Shown piece by piece: positions 33,925-43,311 of a stretch of 64,000 bases of DNA. The stretch's first letter is position 1. Each line of letters begins with the position of its first letter. The position numbers were made by a program, and so were the translations under genes. The notes beneath the pieces were generated by a model. The model searched no databases. It was not told where the DNA came from and saw only the letters and a list, made by a program, of their open reading frames with translations. Location of the stretch: NCBI GenBank assembly GCA_963169045.1, contig CAUJDF010000071.1:1-64000 (forward strand), read 5' to 3'. Source of the stretch: Myxococcota bacterium. Its GTDB lineage: Bacteria; Myxococcota_A; Bradymonadia; UBA7976; UBA1532.

Positions 33925-34671
33925 TCACTCGAGCTCGTTCGCCATGAAGAGGCCGGCGCCGCCGGTCACATTGCCCTGCTCGTCGACGCGGCCGACGCGC
34001 TCGAACGTGGCCAGCACGCCATCGCAGTTGAGGTCGCCGATGGCGCGCGCGGTGAACTGCGCGCCCGGGCCGGAGCCCTCGGAGACGAACTCGTAGCGGT
34101 AGTAGTGCGGGTCGTCGACGCTGAAGTTCAGCTCCTGCCAGCCGGGGGCCGTCCAGGCGTCCGGGTTCGGCGGCATCTTCGTCGACTCGCCGCCCTGGCA
34201 CGCGGGCTGCCCGGGCGAGAGCGGCGTCGTCTGCGGGAAGCGCTGGTGCTCGGCGTAGAAGGCCACCGCGCCGTCGAACATCTTGCGGACGTTCATGGTG
34301 GCCTCCGCCGTCTTGCTGCGGCGGATGTACTTCATGAACGCGGGGACGGCGACGGCGGCCATCACGCCGGTGGCGACCACCCACTCGCCCGCGCCGCCGA
34401 TGCGGCGCCGCGCCGCGCGGCCGTGCGGCGTGTCGGGGTAGCGGGCGGCGAGCTCGAGCAGGCCGTCCTTCCAGGCGACCTCGTCGCCGGCGAGGTGCCG
34501 GCGCACCGACTCGTCGAAGAGCGCGCGCGCCGCCTCGGCGTCGTCGGTGGCCGCCACCGCGGACACGGGCGCCCCGGCCTGCGTGCCGGGGGCGGGCGCC
34601 ATCGGTTTCGCGGGATCGTCGCAGGCGACCGCCGTCAGCGCGACGAGGAGCCATCGAGCGGTGTGTCGCAT
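33925..34671 (-). CDS. lipoprotein with internal type IV pilin-like segment
   Basis: 248 residues. The N-terminus is a lipoprotein signal (LTAVAC, Cys17). Residues ~42-90 are helical and TPR-like. Residues 96-146 (GEWVVATGVMAAVAVPAFMK and then YIRRSKTAEATMNVRKMFDG) look like the N-terminal helix of a type IV pilin or minor pseudopilin, including the Pro after AVAV and the following amphipathic stretch. The leader-peptidase site GFTLIE is missing and the helix is internal. The C-terminal part keeps the pilin-like beta region. So it seems to be a pilin rebuilt as a lipid-anchored protein. Its ATG overlaps the stop of the upstream gene (TGATG). Confidence 0.72.
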   Translation of the reverse strand: MRHTARWLLVALTAVACDDPAKPMAPAPGTQAGAPVSAVAATDDAEAARALFDESVRRHLAGDEVAWKDGLLELAARYPDTPHGRAARRRIGGAGEWVVATGVMAAVAVPAFMKYIRRSKTAEATMNVRKMFDGAVAFYAEHQRFPQTTPLSPGQPACQGGESTKMPPNPDAWTAPGWQELNFSVDDPHYYRYEFVSEGSGPGAQFTARAIGDLNCDGVLATFERVGRVDEQGNVTGGAGLFMANELE

Positions 34672-36074
34672 CACAGCAGCCTCCACCAGAGCTCGGCCCG
34701 CACCTCGTCGCCCTCGACGCGCGCCGCTGCGCCCAGCTCGTCGACCCGGTGCGCGAAGACCGACAGCAGCGTCAGCGCCGGCTGCACGAGCGGGTGCACC
34801 TGCGGCGAGTCCACTTCGAGCACGTCGTGCGGCAGGCCGCTCGTGAACACCGAGAGCACGTCCCAGATGACGAAGCCGTGGCTGCCCTTGCGCGCCAGCG
34901 CCTCCGGCACCGCCGCCATGCGCGCGCCCGCCTCGCGGCACCGCATGACGTCGGCGGGGGAGAGCGCGAAGACCAACGCGTCGTCGCACACGCCGTAACG
35001 CACGTTGAGCCGCATCGCTTCGCCCGGCGCGAGGTCGTCCTCGAACGCCAGCGTGCCGACGCCGTCCACCGGCGGCGTCACCTTCACGCGGCCGCCGAGG
35101 GCCTGCACGCTCGCCGCGAGCGCGTCGACGATGGCCGTCCCCGCCTCGGGCCCCGTCACGCCGAACGCGAAGACCGGGTGCAGGAAGCTGCCGGCCATCG
35201 AGGCGACGAGATCGCCCGTCCAGCCGGCCTTCAGGGCCGCGACCAGCCCGGCCACCGGCGGCGGCGCTCCGCCCGTCACGCCCTCGGCCATGCCGATCAG
35301 CTTCGGGCCGTCGAACGACAGCTTGAAGAGCGCCGGGGTGCGCGCGTCGACCGTGCGCAGGCCGGCGGCGGTGCCCCCGGTCGTCGTCAGCGCCGCCGCC
35401 TGCGCCGCGACCTCGGGCACGACGCGCCACGCCGCGGCGAGCCGCACCGTGTCCCCCGCGCGCTCGAGCGCGAACCACGCCGACTTCAGCGGGACGTCCT
35501 CCTTCGACAGGAGGCGCTCGTCGGCGTAGGCGAGCAGCAGCGCGTCGGTCGCGAACGGCGCCGCCTTCAGCCACGGGGGCGGCCCCGGCGCCTTCTCGGG
35601 CACGGCCTGCGTGTCGCACACCAGGAACTGCCCGCCCGGCCCGCAGCTCAGCGTGAGTTCGCCGAGCCGCACCTGGCCCGTCGGCAGCGCCTCGACGTCG
35701 GCGCCGAGCCCGCCGAGCACCTCGAGCAGCCGCTTCTTCGCGCGCTCGGCGTCGTCGGCGCCGACGACGATGCGCACCTGCTTCGGCGCCGGGATGTAGA
35801 GGGCGACGCCGCGGTCGAGCGCCAGCCCGTCGCCCCACTGCCGCGCGCCGAGGCCGAGCCCGCCCGGCGCCCAGGCGCGCAGCGCGGCGACGGCCTTCGC
35901 CACCGACGGCTCGGCGCCGAACCGCTTCTCGGTCGTGTCCAGCGCGTCGGCCAACGCGCCGAAGCCGCGCACCACGAGCGCGCCGCCGACCTCGGCCGGC
36001 GCCCAGTCCGTCACGTCCTCGGCGCTGGCCGCCCCGCCGAACAGCAGGACGAGCGCCGCCGCGAGCCTCCCCAT
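34671..36074 (-). CDS. hypothetical exported protein
   Basis: 467 residues with a clear Sec signal (AAALVLLFGGAASA). The body is a repeated alpha/beta pattern, for example VGGALVVRGFGALADALDTTEKRFG and later LKSAWFALERAGDTVRLAAAWRVVPE, reminiscent of DUF3352-like exported proteins, which often bracket two related halves. Two Cys pairs (LSCGPGGQFLVCDTQ; GVCDDA...MRCREAG) may be disulphides. No catalytic motif seen. It is translationally coupled to the pilin-like lipoprotein and probably co-transcribed with the ferritin-like gene. Confidence 0.7.
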   Translation of the reverse strand: MGRLAAALVLLFGGAASAEDVTDWAPAEVGGALVVRGFGALADALDTTEKRFGAEPSVAKAVAALRAWAPGGLGLGARQWGDGLALDRGVALYIPAPKQVRIVVGADDAERAKKRLLEVLGGLGADVEALPTGQVRLGELTLSCGPGGQFLVCDTQAVPEKAPGPPPWLKAAPFATDALLLAYADERLLSKEDVPLKSAWFALERAGDTVRLAAAWRVVPEVAAQAAALTTTGGTAAGLRTVDARTPALFKLSFDGPKLIGMAEGVTGGAPPPVAGLVAALKAGWTGDLVASMAGSFLHPVFAFGVTGPEAGTAIVDALAASVQALGGRVKVTPPVDGVGTLAFEDDLAPGEAMRLNVRYGVCDDALVFALSPADVMRCREAGARMAAVPEALARKGSHGFVIWDVLSVFTSGLPHDVLEVDSPQVHPLVQPALTLLSVFAHRVDELGAAARVEGDEVRAELWWRLL

Positions 36075-36084
36075 CGACCCCTCC

Positions 36085-37560
36085 TCAGGCCCGCCGGACC
36101 GCGTCCCGCCAGCCGGCGATGCGCGCGCCCACGTCCTGTTCGTCCATCGTGCGGTAGAAGCGGCGCTCCTCGCGCCACGCGCGGCGCACCGCCTGCTCGT
36201 CGGACCACACGCCGACGGCGAGGCCGGCGAGGAAGGCCGCGCCGAGCGCCGTCGTCTCGAGCATCGCCGGCCGCACGATCTCGACGCCGAGCAGGTCCGC
36301 CTGGAACTGCATCAGCAGGTCGTTCGCCGCCGCGCCGCCGTCGACCTTGAGCGCGGTCATCGGCCGCGACAGGTCGCGCTGCATGGCCTCGAGCACGTCG
36401 TAGTTCTGGAAGGCGATGCCCTCGAGCGTCGCCCGCGCGAGGTGCGCGCGCGTCGTGCCGCGCGTCAGGCCGCAGACGACGCCGCGCGCGTCGGGCCGCC
36501 AGTAGGGCGCGCCCAGGCCGGTGAGCGCCGGCACGAAGTACACGCCGCCGGCGTCGGGCACCTCGGCCGCGAGCGCCTCCACCTCGGACGCGGTGCCGAT
36601 GAGGCCGAGCCCGTCGCGCAGCCACTGCACCGCCGCCCCGGCGATGAACGCGCTGCCCTCGAGCGCGTAGATCGCGGGCGCGTCGCCGATGCGCCACGCC
36701 ACCGTCGTCAGCAGGCCGTTGTCGCTGGCGACCGGCGCCTCGCCGGTGTTCATCAGCAGGAAGGCGCCCGTGCCGAACGTGCACTTCGCCTCGCCGACGT
36801 CGAAGCACGTCTGCCCGAACAGGGCCGCCTGCTGGTCGCCGGCCATGCCCGCCACCGGGATGCCGTCGGGCAGCCCGGGGAAGCCCTGCGTCTCGCCATA
36901 GACCTCGCTGCACGCCCGCACGTCGGGCAGGAGCGCCCGCGGCACGCCGAGGATGCCGAGCAGCTCGTCGTCCCACGCCAGCGTCCGCAGGTTCATCAGC
37001 AGCGTGCGGCTCGCATTCGACACGTCGGTCACGTGGACGCGCCCGCCCGTCAGCCGCCAGACCAGGAACGAGTCGATCGTCCCGAACGCCAGCTCGCCGC
37101 GTTCGGCCCGGGGACGCAGACCGGGCACGTGGTCGAGCAGCCACGCGACCTTGGTGCCGGAGAAGTACGGGTCGAGCACGAGGCCCGTGCGCTCGCGGAA
37201 GAGCGGCTCGAGGTGCTTCAGCTCGCGGCAGCGCTCCGCCGTGCGGCGGTCCTGCCAGACGATGGCGTTGTGGACGCCGCGCCCCGTCGCGCGGTCCCAG
37301 AGCACCGTCGTCTCGCGTTGGTTCGTGATGCCGATGCCGGCGATCTGCCGCGCGTCGATCCGCGCCTGGCCGATCGCCCCGCGGACGGCGGCCTCGACCG
37401 AGGCCATGATCGCCTCGGGATCGTGCTCCACCCAGCCCGGCTGCGGAAAAATCTGAGGAAAGTCCTGCGTGTGGCGACCGCGGACCGACAGCTCCGCGTC
37501 GAGCACGAGCACCGTCGTGCCGGTGGTGCCCTGGTCGATGGCGAGGACGAACTGGTTCAT
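36085..37560 (-). CDS. glpK: glycerol kinase
   Basis: Phosphorylates glycerol to sn-glycerol 3-phosphate with ATP. 491 residues, the normal length, with the FGGY-kinase landmarks: [15 protein letters not shown] at the N-terminus, [65 protein letters not shown] and [18 protein letters not shown]. It starts inside the stop of an esterase/lipase gene (ATGA), so the two are coupled. I infer that the pair frees and then captures glycerol from glycerides. No glpF or glpD is in view. Confidence 0.97.
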   Translation of the reverse strand: MNQFVLAIDQGTTGTTVLVLDAELSVRGRHTQDFPQIFPQPGWVEHDPEAIMASVEAAVRGAIGQARIDARQIAGIGITNQRETTVLWDRATGRGVHNAIVWQDRRTAERCRELKHLEPLFRERTGLVLDPYFSGTKVAWLLDHVPGLRPRAERGELAFGTIDSFLVWRLTGGRVHVTDVSNASRTLLMNLRTLAWDDELLGILGVPRALLPDVRACSEVYGETQGFPGLPDGIPVAGMAGDQQAALFGQTCFDVGEAKCTFGTGAFLLMNTGEAPVASDNGLLTTVAWRIGDAPAIYALEGSAFIAGAAVQWLRDGLGLIGTASEVEALAAEVPDAGGVYFVPALTGLGAPYWRPDARGVVCGLTRGTTRAHLARATLEGIAFQNYDVLEAMQRDLSRPMTALKVDGGAAANDLLMQFQADLLGVEIVRPAMLETTALGAAFLAGLAVGVWSDEQAVRRAWREERRFYRTMDEQDVGARIAGWRDAVRRA

Positions 37561-38357
37561 CGGCGCACCTCGGTGAAGGCGACGGGATCGGCGACGAAGC
37601 TCGTCACGTCGCGCACCACGGCCTCGTGGTCGACGTCGAGCGGCAGGATGTGCCAGCTCCCGGGGTAGACGATCAGGCGCTTGCGCGGGCTGCCGAGCGC
37701 GTCGAACAGGCGGCGCGCGTTGGCGGCGGGGGCGACGTGGTCGTGGCGGCCGTGCAGCACGAGCGCCGGGCAGGCGAGCCGGGCCGCCCGGTCGAGGGCG
37801 TCGTGCTGCCCCTCGAGCATGCTCGCGGCGGCCACCAGCGGGATGCGGTCGTAGCCGGGCATCGAGGCGGCGACCGCCGGATCGGACACGTCGGGCCCGC
37901 CGCGCTTCGGATAGAACGGCAGCATCTCGCCGCCCGGCAGCCGGTCGACGAGCTCGAGCGCGATCTGCTCGTTCCAGCGGAAGCGCAGCGGCGTCGCCAT
38001 CGCCACCACCCCGCCGACGCGCGCGCCGCGCTCGTGCGCCAGGACGAGCGACAGCAGCGCGCCCATCGACAGCCCGACGACGAACACGCGCTCGTGCTCG
38101 GCGGCGAGGCGGTCGAAGGCGCGCCGCGCCACCGCGATCCAGTCGGCCCAGCGCGTGTGGGCGAGCACCTCGGGCGTACGGCCGTGGCCGACGATGCGCG
38201 GCGCGTACACCGCGTGCCCCGCGCGTGCGAGCGCCTCGGCGATCGGGCGCAACTCGTACGGCGTGCTCGTCAGGCCGTGCAGGCAGAGCACCGCGTCGGG
38301 GCCGCCCGGGGCTTCGAAGGGAGCGCCGCGATCGATCGAGCTCGGGTCCGTCTGCAT
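37557..38357 (-). CDS. alpha/beta hydrolase, carboxylesterase or monoglyceride lipase type
   Basis: 266 residues. The oxyanion loop is [20 protein letters not shown]. The nucleophile elbow is GLSMG, the acid is in HGRHDHVAP and the catalytic His in GSWHILPLD, so the triad is complete. The layout is that of Est30-like carboxylesterases and monoacylglycerol lipases, which are cytoplasmic. TACGCA 7 bases before the ATG (minus strand) may be a -10. Coupling with glpK favours short-chain or mono-glycerides as substrate. Confidence 0.9.
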   Translation of the reverse strand: MQTDPSSIDRGAPFEAPGGPDAVLCLHGLTSTPYELRPIAEALARAGHAVYAPRIVGHGRTPEVLAHTRWADWIAVARRAFDRLAAEHERVFVVGLSMGALLSLVLAHERGARVGGVVAMATPLRFRWNEQIALELVDRLPGGEMLPFYPKRGGPDVSDPAVAASMPGYDRIPLVAAASMLEGQHDALDRAARLACPALVLHGRHDHVAPAANARRLFDALGSPRKRLIVYPGSWHILPLDVDHEAVVRDVTSFVADPVAFTEVRR

Positions 38358-38436
38358 GCTCGGCTGCGTAGCACAGCCGCGCGCGGCGAGAGAAGCCACA
38401 ACCCGCCGTCGGGCCTCCCGAGCCCGTGAAGCCGCG

Positions 38437-38508
38437 AGCATCGGGGATCGCGCCGCGCGAATCATTCCTGTGAAGCATCGGGCCGGTGCAGCATCGGGGA
38501 GCATCGCC
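38437..38508 (+). repeat. four short direct repeats (AGCATCGSS) before the GCS2-like gene
   Basis: AGCATCG followed by gg or cc occurs at 38437, 38474, 38490 and 38500, the last just ahead of the ATG at 38511. They lie between the divergent esterase and ligase genes and could be operator half-sites. The spacing (37, 16 and 10) is irregular, so this is tentative. Confidence 0.3.
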
Positions 38509-38510
38509 GC

Positions 38511-39959
38511 ATGGGTCTGCACATCGATCGCGATCAGTTCGAGGAGGCCGAGTTCGCCCGCTTCGAGGCGCGCCTGCGCGACTGTCTCGACGCGCTGGCC
38601 CACGTCCTCGCGCGGCCCGGCTTCGGTGAGGGCGAGACGACCATCGGCGCCGAGCTCGAGATCAACCTCGTCGACGCCGCGGGGCGGCCGGCCCCCGTCA
38701 ACCGCCAGGTGCTCGGCGCGACCGTCGACCCGCGCATCACCCTCGAGCTCGACCGCTTCAACCTCGAGGTCAACACGCGGCCGTGGCGGCTCGCCGGCGC
38801 GCCGTTCAGCGCCATGGCCGCGTCGCTCGACGACGCGCTCGCCGAGGTGCGCCGCGCCGCCGCCACCCACGGCGCGCGGCCGGTCTGCATCGGCATCCTG
38901 CCCACGCTGACCGAGGGCGACCTCGGCCCGTCCGCGCTCACCGAGGCGTGCCGCTATCGCGCGCTCGCCGCCGGCATCCGGCGCCTGCGCCGCGAGCCCA
39001 TCCCCGTGCGCATCGAGGGCCAGGACGTCCTCGACATCCAGCGCGCGGAGGTGGCGTTCGAGGGCGCGAGCACCTCGTTCCAGGTGCACCTGCGCGTCTC
39101 GCCGCCGGGCTTCGCGGCCGCCTACAACGCCGCGCAGGCGGCCACCGCGCCCGTGCTCGCCGCCGGCTGCAACTCCCCGATCTTCCTCGGCCGGCGGCTG
39201 TGGCACGAGACGCGGGTGGCGCTCTTCCAGCAGGCCACCGACGACCGCCCCGGCGGCGAGGGCTGGCGGCCGCCGCGCGTCTCCTTCGGCCACGGCTGGG
39301 CGCGGCGTGGCGCCCACGAGCTCTTCGCCGAGAGCGTGGCGCTCCACGAGCCGCTCCTGCCCGTGCTCGGCCCCGAGGATCCCGTGGCGGTCGCGCGCGC
39401 CGGCGGGCTGCCGCGCCTCGCCGAGCTGCGCCTGCACCACGGCACCACCTGGCGCTGGAACCGCGCCGTCTACGACGCCCAGGCCGGCGGGCACCTGCGC
39501 GTCGAGCTGCGCGCCTTCCCCGCCGGCCCGTCGGTGGCCGACATGGTCGCCAACGGGGCGTTCGCGCTCGGCCTCACGCTGGCGCTCGCGCCGGACGCCG
39601 AGGCGCTCGTCACGGGCATGACCTTCCAGCACGCGGCGCGCAACTTCTACGCCGCCGCCCGGCGCGGCCTCGACGCGGAGCTGCTGTGGCCCGACGCCCG
39701 GAGCGGCCGCGTGCGCAGCGTGCCCGCCGCCGGGCTCGTGCCGCGCCTCCTCCCCGTCGCCGCCGACGCCCTGCGCGCCCACGGCGTCGAGGCGGCCGAG
39801 GTCGACCGCTGGCTCGGCATCATCGACGCGCGGGTCGCCCGCCGCGCGAGCGGTGCCGCGTGGCTCCTGCGCGGCTTCGAGCGCATGGGCCCCCACGCGC
39901 TGCTCGAGCGCTACCTCGACGCCAGCGAATCCGGACGCCCCGTCCACGACTGGTCGTAG
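38511..39959 (+). CDS. glutamate-cysteine ligase-like carboxylate-amine ligase (GCS2 family)
   Basis: 482 residues of the GCS2 superfamily, whose members make gamma-glutamyl amides with [24 protein letters not shown] gives the first metal/ATP site (GxExE), [13 protein letters not shown] the second strand, and [31 protein letters not shown] the distal active-site block (RxELR). Family members include glutamate-cysteine ligases and YbdK/EgtA-type ligases, so glutathione, ergothioneine or another gamma-glutamyl product are all possible. No glutathione synthetase is nearby. Confidence 0.82.
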   Translation: MGLHIDRDQFEEAEFARFEARLRDCLDALAHVLARPGFGEGETTIGAELEINLVDAAGRPAPVNRQVLGATVDPRITLELDRFNLEVNTRPWRLAGAPFSAMAASLDDALAEVRRAAATHGARPVCIGILPTLTEGDLGPSALTEACRYRALAAGIRRLRREPIPVRIEGQDVLDIQRAEVAFEGASTSFQVHLRVSPPGFAAAYNAAQAATAPVLAAGCNSPIFLGRRLWHETRVALFQQATDDRPGGEGWRPPRVSFGHGWARRGAHELFAESVALHEPLLPVLGPEDPVAVARAGGLPRLAELRLHHGTTWRWNRAVYDAQAGGHLRVELRAFPAGPSVADMVANGAFALGLTLALAPDAEALVTGMTFQHAARNFYAAARRGLDAELLWPDARSGRVRSVPAAGLVPRLLPVAADALRAHGVEAAEVDRWLGIIDARVARRASGAAWLLRGFERMGPHALLERYLDASESGRPVHDWS

Positions 39960-39980
39960 ATCCGCTTCACACGCCGGGCG

Positions 39981-39986
39981 TAGATA
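39981..39986 (+). promoter_or_regulatory. possible -10 element (TAGATA), near-leaderless
   Basis: TAGATA lies 5 bases before the ATG at 39992 with no ribosome site between. Same layout as before apbE and four other genes. Confidence 0.3.
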
Positions 39987-39991
39987 GGCCC

Positions 39992-40693
39992 ATGAAGCGA
40001 CTCACCCTGCTCCTGCTGCTCGTCCCCGCCGCCGTGTGCGCGAAGACCCGGCGCGACTGCCCCGACCTCGACCCCGGTCGCGCCTACGCCGGCTTCGTCC
40101 TCGGCGAGAAGACGGACCGCGCCGTCCAGCCCGACGCGATGCCCGGCTGGTACCTCGCCAAGGAGGCCGCCGTGCGCCTGCGCCTGGACGCCGACGGCAA
40201 GGTGGCCGAGATCGAGGCGCCGCTGCCCGCGTGCGTGGTGGCCCGGCGGCGCACCCTCGAGTCCCGCGACGCGCGTCACCTCGCGGCGCTCCTGGGGGCG
40301 TGCGGCCCGGTGCAGGTCGCCGAGGGCGGCAGCACCATCGAGTGCGACGGGCTTCTGCTGGGATGGGGCGGCTTCGGCGGCCGCCAGCCGCCGACGCTGC
40401 GGGTCGTGAAGCGGCCCGCGCCGTCCGTCGCCTGCGCGGCCTACCTCGATCGCGGCGAGTACGCCGACGCCAAGGGCGTGCAGCCGGCCGCGGGCCGCGA
40501 GATCGTCGTCGCCATTCAGGGACCGGTGTGTACGATGCGCGCCGCGCTCACCCCGGCCACGACCCCCGGCGAGGTGCGCCGCGAGCCGTGCGCCGAGGAC
40601 GCGCGGCGCGGCGGCGTCCACGTCGTGTGTCCGGAGGCGGTCTACTCGTTCGCGGGGCCGAAACAGACGTTGTCGCGCATCACCGCCCGCTGA
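39992..40693 (+). CDS. hypothetical exported protein
   Basis: 233 residues; family not recognised. A Sec signal (KRLTLLLLLVPAAVCA) is followed by a mature protein with eight Cys, likely paired. The sequence shows two similar beta-strand patterns (AAVRLRLDADGKVAEIEAPLP; GREIVVAIQGPVCTM). It lies 32 bases after the GCS2-like gene and convergent to the CapA gene. Confidence 0.6.
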   Translation: MKRLTLLLLLVPAAVCAKTRRDCPDLDPGRAYAGFVLGEKTDRAVQPDAMPGWYLAKEAAVRLRLDADGKVAEIEAPLPACVVARRRTLESRDARHLAALLGACGPVQVAEGGSTIECDGLLLGWGGFGGRQPPTLRVVKRPAPSVACAAYLDRGEYADAKGVQPAAGREIVVAIQGPVCTMRAALTPATTPGEVRREPCAEDARRGGVHVVCPEAVYSFAGPKQTLSRITAR

Positions 40694-40726
40694 AGGGTCG
40701 CGGAGCGCGCTGCATCCGACCGCGGT

Positions 40727-42289
40727 TCAGCGCGTCGGGACGCAGGCCTTGCGGATGTATTCGGCATCGCTCGGGCGCGCGACCTCGCGGCAGGCATAGC
40801 CCTCGCGGCACTCCGCGTCGGCCGTGCAGCGCGCGACACAGACGCCGCCGTTCTCGAAGCCGAGGTCCGCGCAGAACGTGGTCGCGCGGCCGGCGCGGTC
40901 CGGGCACGTGCGCTCGCACCACTCCGTGCACAGCCCCCCCGGCAGGTTGTCGAGGCACTCTGCGCCGCCGCAGGCATCGGACGCCTCGCAGGCGCCGCCG
41001 ATCCAGCCATCGTGCCCGTGCGGCGCCGCCGGCGGCGTCCAGCTCGGATCGCACTCCGGGTTCGTCACCAGGCCCGAGGCCGGCGGCTGCACGTTCCACT
41101 CGCCGAACATGCCCACGGTGAGCGCGCGGCTGTCGGCGGGCACGCTCGTCGCCTCGAGCGTCAGCCGCCCGTCCCGCGTCTCGCTCATGTGGAGCGGGAC
41201 GTAGCGCGCCCCGTTGATCACCGTCCGCCCGTCGGCCGTGCGCGTCAGCCCGAGGTACACGAGCATCGACGAGCGGCGCGGCAGGTGCCGCTGCCCGCTG
41301 ACGAAGTTCCCGAGCGAATAGATGATGAACGTCTCGCGCCCGTCGGCGGTGACATGCTTCTGCCAGGGCTGCAGCACGTGCGGATGGCTGCCGATCACCG
41401 CCAGCGCCCCCGCCTCGAGCAGCCGCTTGCCGAGCGCCACCTGCTGAGCGTTCGGCCGCGCGTGGTACTCGTCGCCCCAGTGCGGCGTCACGATGACCGC
41501 GTCGACGCGCGTCGACAGCTCGCGCACCAGCGCCTCGATCTCGGCCGCGTCCCGGAAACAGAGCAGCACCTGGTCCTCGGGATCGGGGATGCCATTCGTG
41601 CCATACGTGCACGCCAGCCACGCCAGCCGGAAGCCGTTCTTCTCGGTGATCGTGTACCACTCGCGGTCCTCGCCGGCGCGCCGCGTGCCGGTGAACGGCA
41701 GCCCGCGCGCCTCGAGGGCGTCGATGGTGCGGTCGGCGCCGAGGCTGCGCCGGTCGAGCGAGTGGTTGTTCGCCGTCGACACCACGTCGACGCCGCTGGC
41801 CATCAGATCGTCCAGCAGCGTCGGGTGGTAGTTGAACATCGGGTAGCTGGTGTAGACCCGGTTGTCGAAGGTGCGGCCCGGATCGGTGACCGACCTGCCG
41901 CGCGCGTCGACGCCCGCCGCCGTCGGGCCCTCGAGGTTGGCGTAGGTCACGTCCGCCTGCGCGAGCAGGGCCTGCGCGTCGCGCCACAGGCTCACGTAGC
42001 CGTCGGACTCGCGGAACGACTGCTGCTGCAGGCGCCCGTGGAGCAGCACGTCGCCGACGGCGGCGATCGTGAGACGGTCGCCCTCGGCGCAGGCGCCCGC
42101 GAACTTCAGCGGCGCCGGCGGCCCGGCGAAGTTGTCGGCCTTGCCGTCGACCGGACCCGGGACGTACTCCGTCCCCAGCTCGTCGGGCGCGGTGGCTTCT
42201 CCGGGCGCCACCCCGTCCTCGATTGGGGCATCGGCGCAGCCGAAGAGCAGCGCGGGCATCAGCAGCGTGCGGAGCGTGCGTGCGATCAT
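40727..42289 (-). CDS. CapA-family metallophosphatase-like lipoprotein with Cys-rich tail
   Basis: 520 residues. A lipobox (PALLFGC) precedes a CapA domain, the calcineurin-like fold of the poly-gamma-glutamate PgsA/CapA family. Its landmarks are AAVGDVLLHGRL, ANLEGP, STANNHSLDRRS, VIVTPHWGDEYHARP, IGSHPHVLQP and IIYSLGNFVSG, so all metal ligands are there. Residues ~425-520 add a cysteine-rich module (CEASDACGGAECLDNLPGG...CTADAECREGYAC) like the EB/WAP-type spacers of Myxococcota surface proteins. No other capsule genes are adjacent, so a role in polyglutamate synthesis is doubtful; surface hydrolase is a safer description. Confidence 0.85.
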   Translation of the reverse strand: MIARTLRTLLMPALLFGCADAPIEDGVAPGEATAPDELGTEYVPGPVDGKADNFAGPPAPLKFAGACAEGDRLTIAAVGDVLLHGRLQQQSFRESDGYVSLWRDAQALLAQADVTYANLEGPTAAGVDARGRSVTDPGRTFDNRVYTSYPMFNYHPTLLDDLMASGVDVVSTANNHSLDRRSLGADRTIDALEARGLPFTGTRRAGEDREWYTITEKNGFRLAWLACTYGTNGIPDPEDQVLLCFRDAAEIEALVRELSTRVDAVIVTPHWGDEYHARPNAQQVALGKRLLEAGALAVIGSHPHVLQPWQKHVTADGRETFIIYSLGNFVSGQRHLPRRSSMLVYLGLTRTADGRTVINGARYVPLHMSETRDGRLTLEATSVPADSRALTVGMFGEWNVQPPASGLVTNPECDPSWTPPAAPHGHDGWIGGACEASDACGGAECLDNLPGGLCTEWCERTCPDRAGRATTFCADLGFENGGVCVARCTADAECREGYACREVARPSDAEYIRKACVPTR

Positions 42290-42467
42290 GGGGCGCGCGA
42301 ATAGCACGAAGCGTGCCTCCGACGCGCGCCCGGCTGCGCGTTCGCGGGTGGCGAGTCGAAGCACCAGTCAGGCCGGCGACCTCGACGCCGAGGGTGCCCA
42401 CCGCCGCCGGCCGTCAGCGGGACAGACCCCCGGGGCGGTCCGGCGCTGCGAGCGGGGCAGGAGCGAG

Positions 42468-42473
42468 TAACAT
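42468..42473 (+). promoter_or_regulatory. possible -10 element (TAACAT), near-leaderless
   Basis: TAACAT is followed by 6 bases and the ATG at 42480, the spacing expected if transcription starts on the initiation codon. No -35 was recognised. Confidence 0.45.
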
Positions 42474-42479
42474 GGGCGC

Positions 42480-43226
42480 ATGTCGTTCAAGGACCACTTC
42501 TCGCAGCGCCCCGCCGAATACGCGCGGCACCGGCCGGCCTATCCCGACGCGCTCTTCGAATGGCTGGCCGCGCGCGCGCCCGGCCGTCGGTGCGCCTGGG
42601 ACTGCGCCACGGGCAACGGGCAGGCCGCCGTCGCGCTGGCCGACCGCTTCGACGCCGTCGTCGCCACCGATGCCAGCGCGGCGCAGCTCGAGCGCGCCTT
42701 CGCCCACCCCAGGGTGACCTACCGCGTGGCGCCCGCCGAGGCCTCGGGCCTCGACGACGCCTCGGTCGACCTGCTCACCGTCGCGCAGGCGCTCCACTGG
42801 TTCGACCTCGACGCGTTCTGGCGCGAGGCGCTGCGCGTGCTGCGCCCCGGCGGCCTCGTCGCGGTCTGGTCCTACGCGCTGCACACGATCACGCCCGCCG
42901 TCGATGCGGCCACCGACCGGCTGACGCACGATGCGCTCGGGCCGTATTGGCCGGCGGAGAACCGCCTCGTCTTCGAGGGTTACGCGGCGCTGCCCGCGCC
43001 GTTCGCGGCGGAGGAGGCGCCGACGTTCGCCATCGAGGCGGACTGGCCGCTCGAGGCGGTGCTCGACTACGTGCGGACGTGGTCGGCGGCGCAGCGCGGC
43101 CTCGCGGCCACCGGACGCGACCTCGTCGGCGAGATGGCGCCCCGCTTCGCCGCTGCCTGGGGCGACGCCGCGCGGCGTCGCGTGCGCTGGCCGCTGCACC
43201 TGCGCGTGGGGCGCGCGCCCGCCTGA
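42480..43226 (+). CDS. class I SAM-dependent methyltransferase
   Basis: 248 residues. Motif I is AWDCATGNGQAAVALA, motif II is VVATDASAAQLERA, motif III/IV is VDLLTVAQALHWFDLDAFW and the post-motif is LRVLRPGGLVAVWSY. The N-terminal KDHFSQRPAEYARHRPAYP is typical of the Methyltransf_11 group that contains trans-aconitate and related small-molecule methyltransferases. Cytoplasmic; substrate unknown. Transcribed alone, divergent from the CapA gene. Confidence 0.92.
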   Translation: MSFKDHFSQRPAEYARHRPAYPDALFEWLAARAPGRRCAWDCATGNGQAAVALADRFDAVVATDASAAQLERAFAHPRVTYRVAPAEASGLDDASVDLLTVAQALHWFDLDAFWREALRVLRPGGLVAVWSYALHTITPAVDAATDRLTHDALGPYWPAENRLVFEGYAALPAPFAAEEAPTFAIEADWPLEAVLDYVRTWSAAQRGLAATGRDLVGEMAPRFAAAWGDAARRRVRWPLHLRVGRAPA

Positions 43227-43232
43227 TCGACC

Positions 43233-43248
43233 CCCCCTGTTCCGGGGG
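43233..43248 (+). terminator. C5/G5 hairpin after the methyltransferase gene
   Basis: CCCCC-tgttcc-GGGGG, five pairs with a 6-base loop, 7 bases after the stop codon; a second weak stem (GCGCC/GGCGC) follows. No T-tract. Confidence 0.3.
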
Positions 43249-43311
43249 AGCGCCGCCCCACAAAGGCGCCCCCTTCGCCGACGTCCCTCCGACATCACGG
43301 AGGAACCGAAC

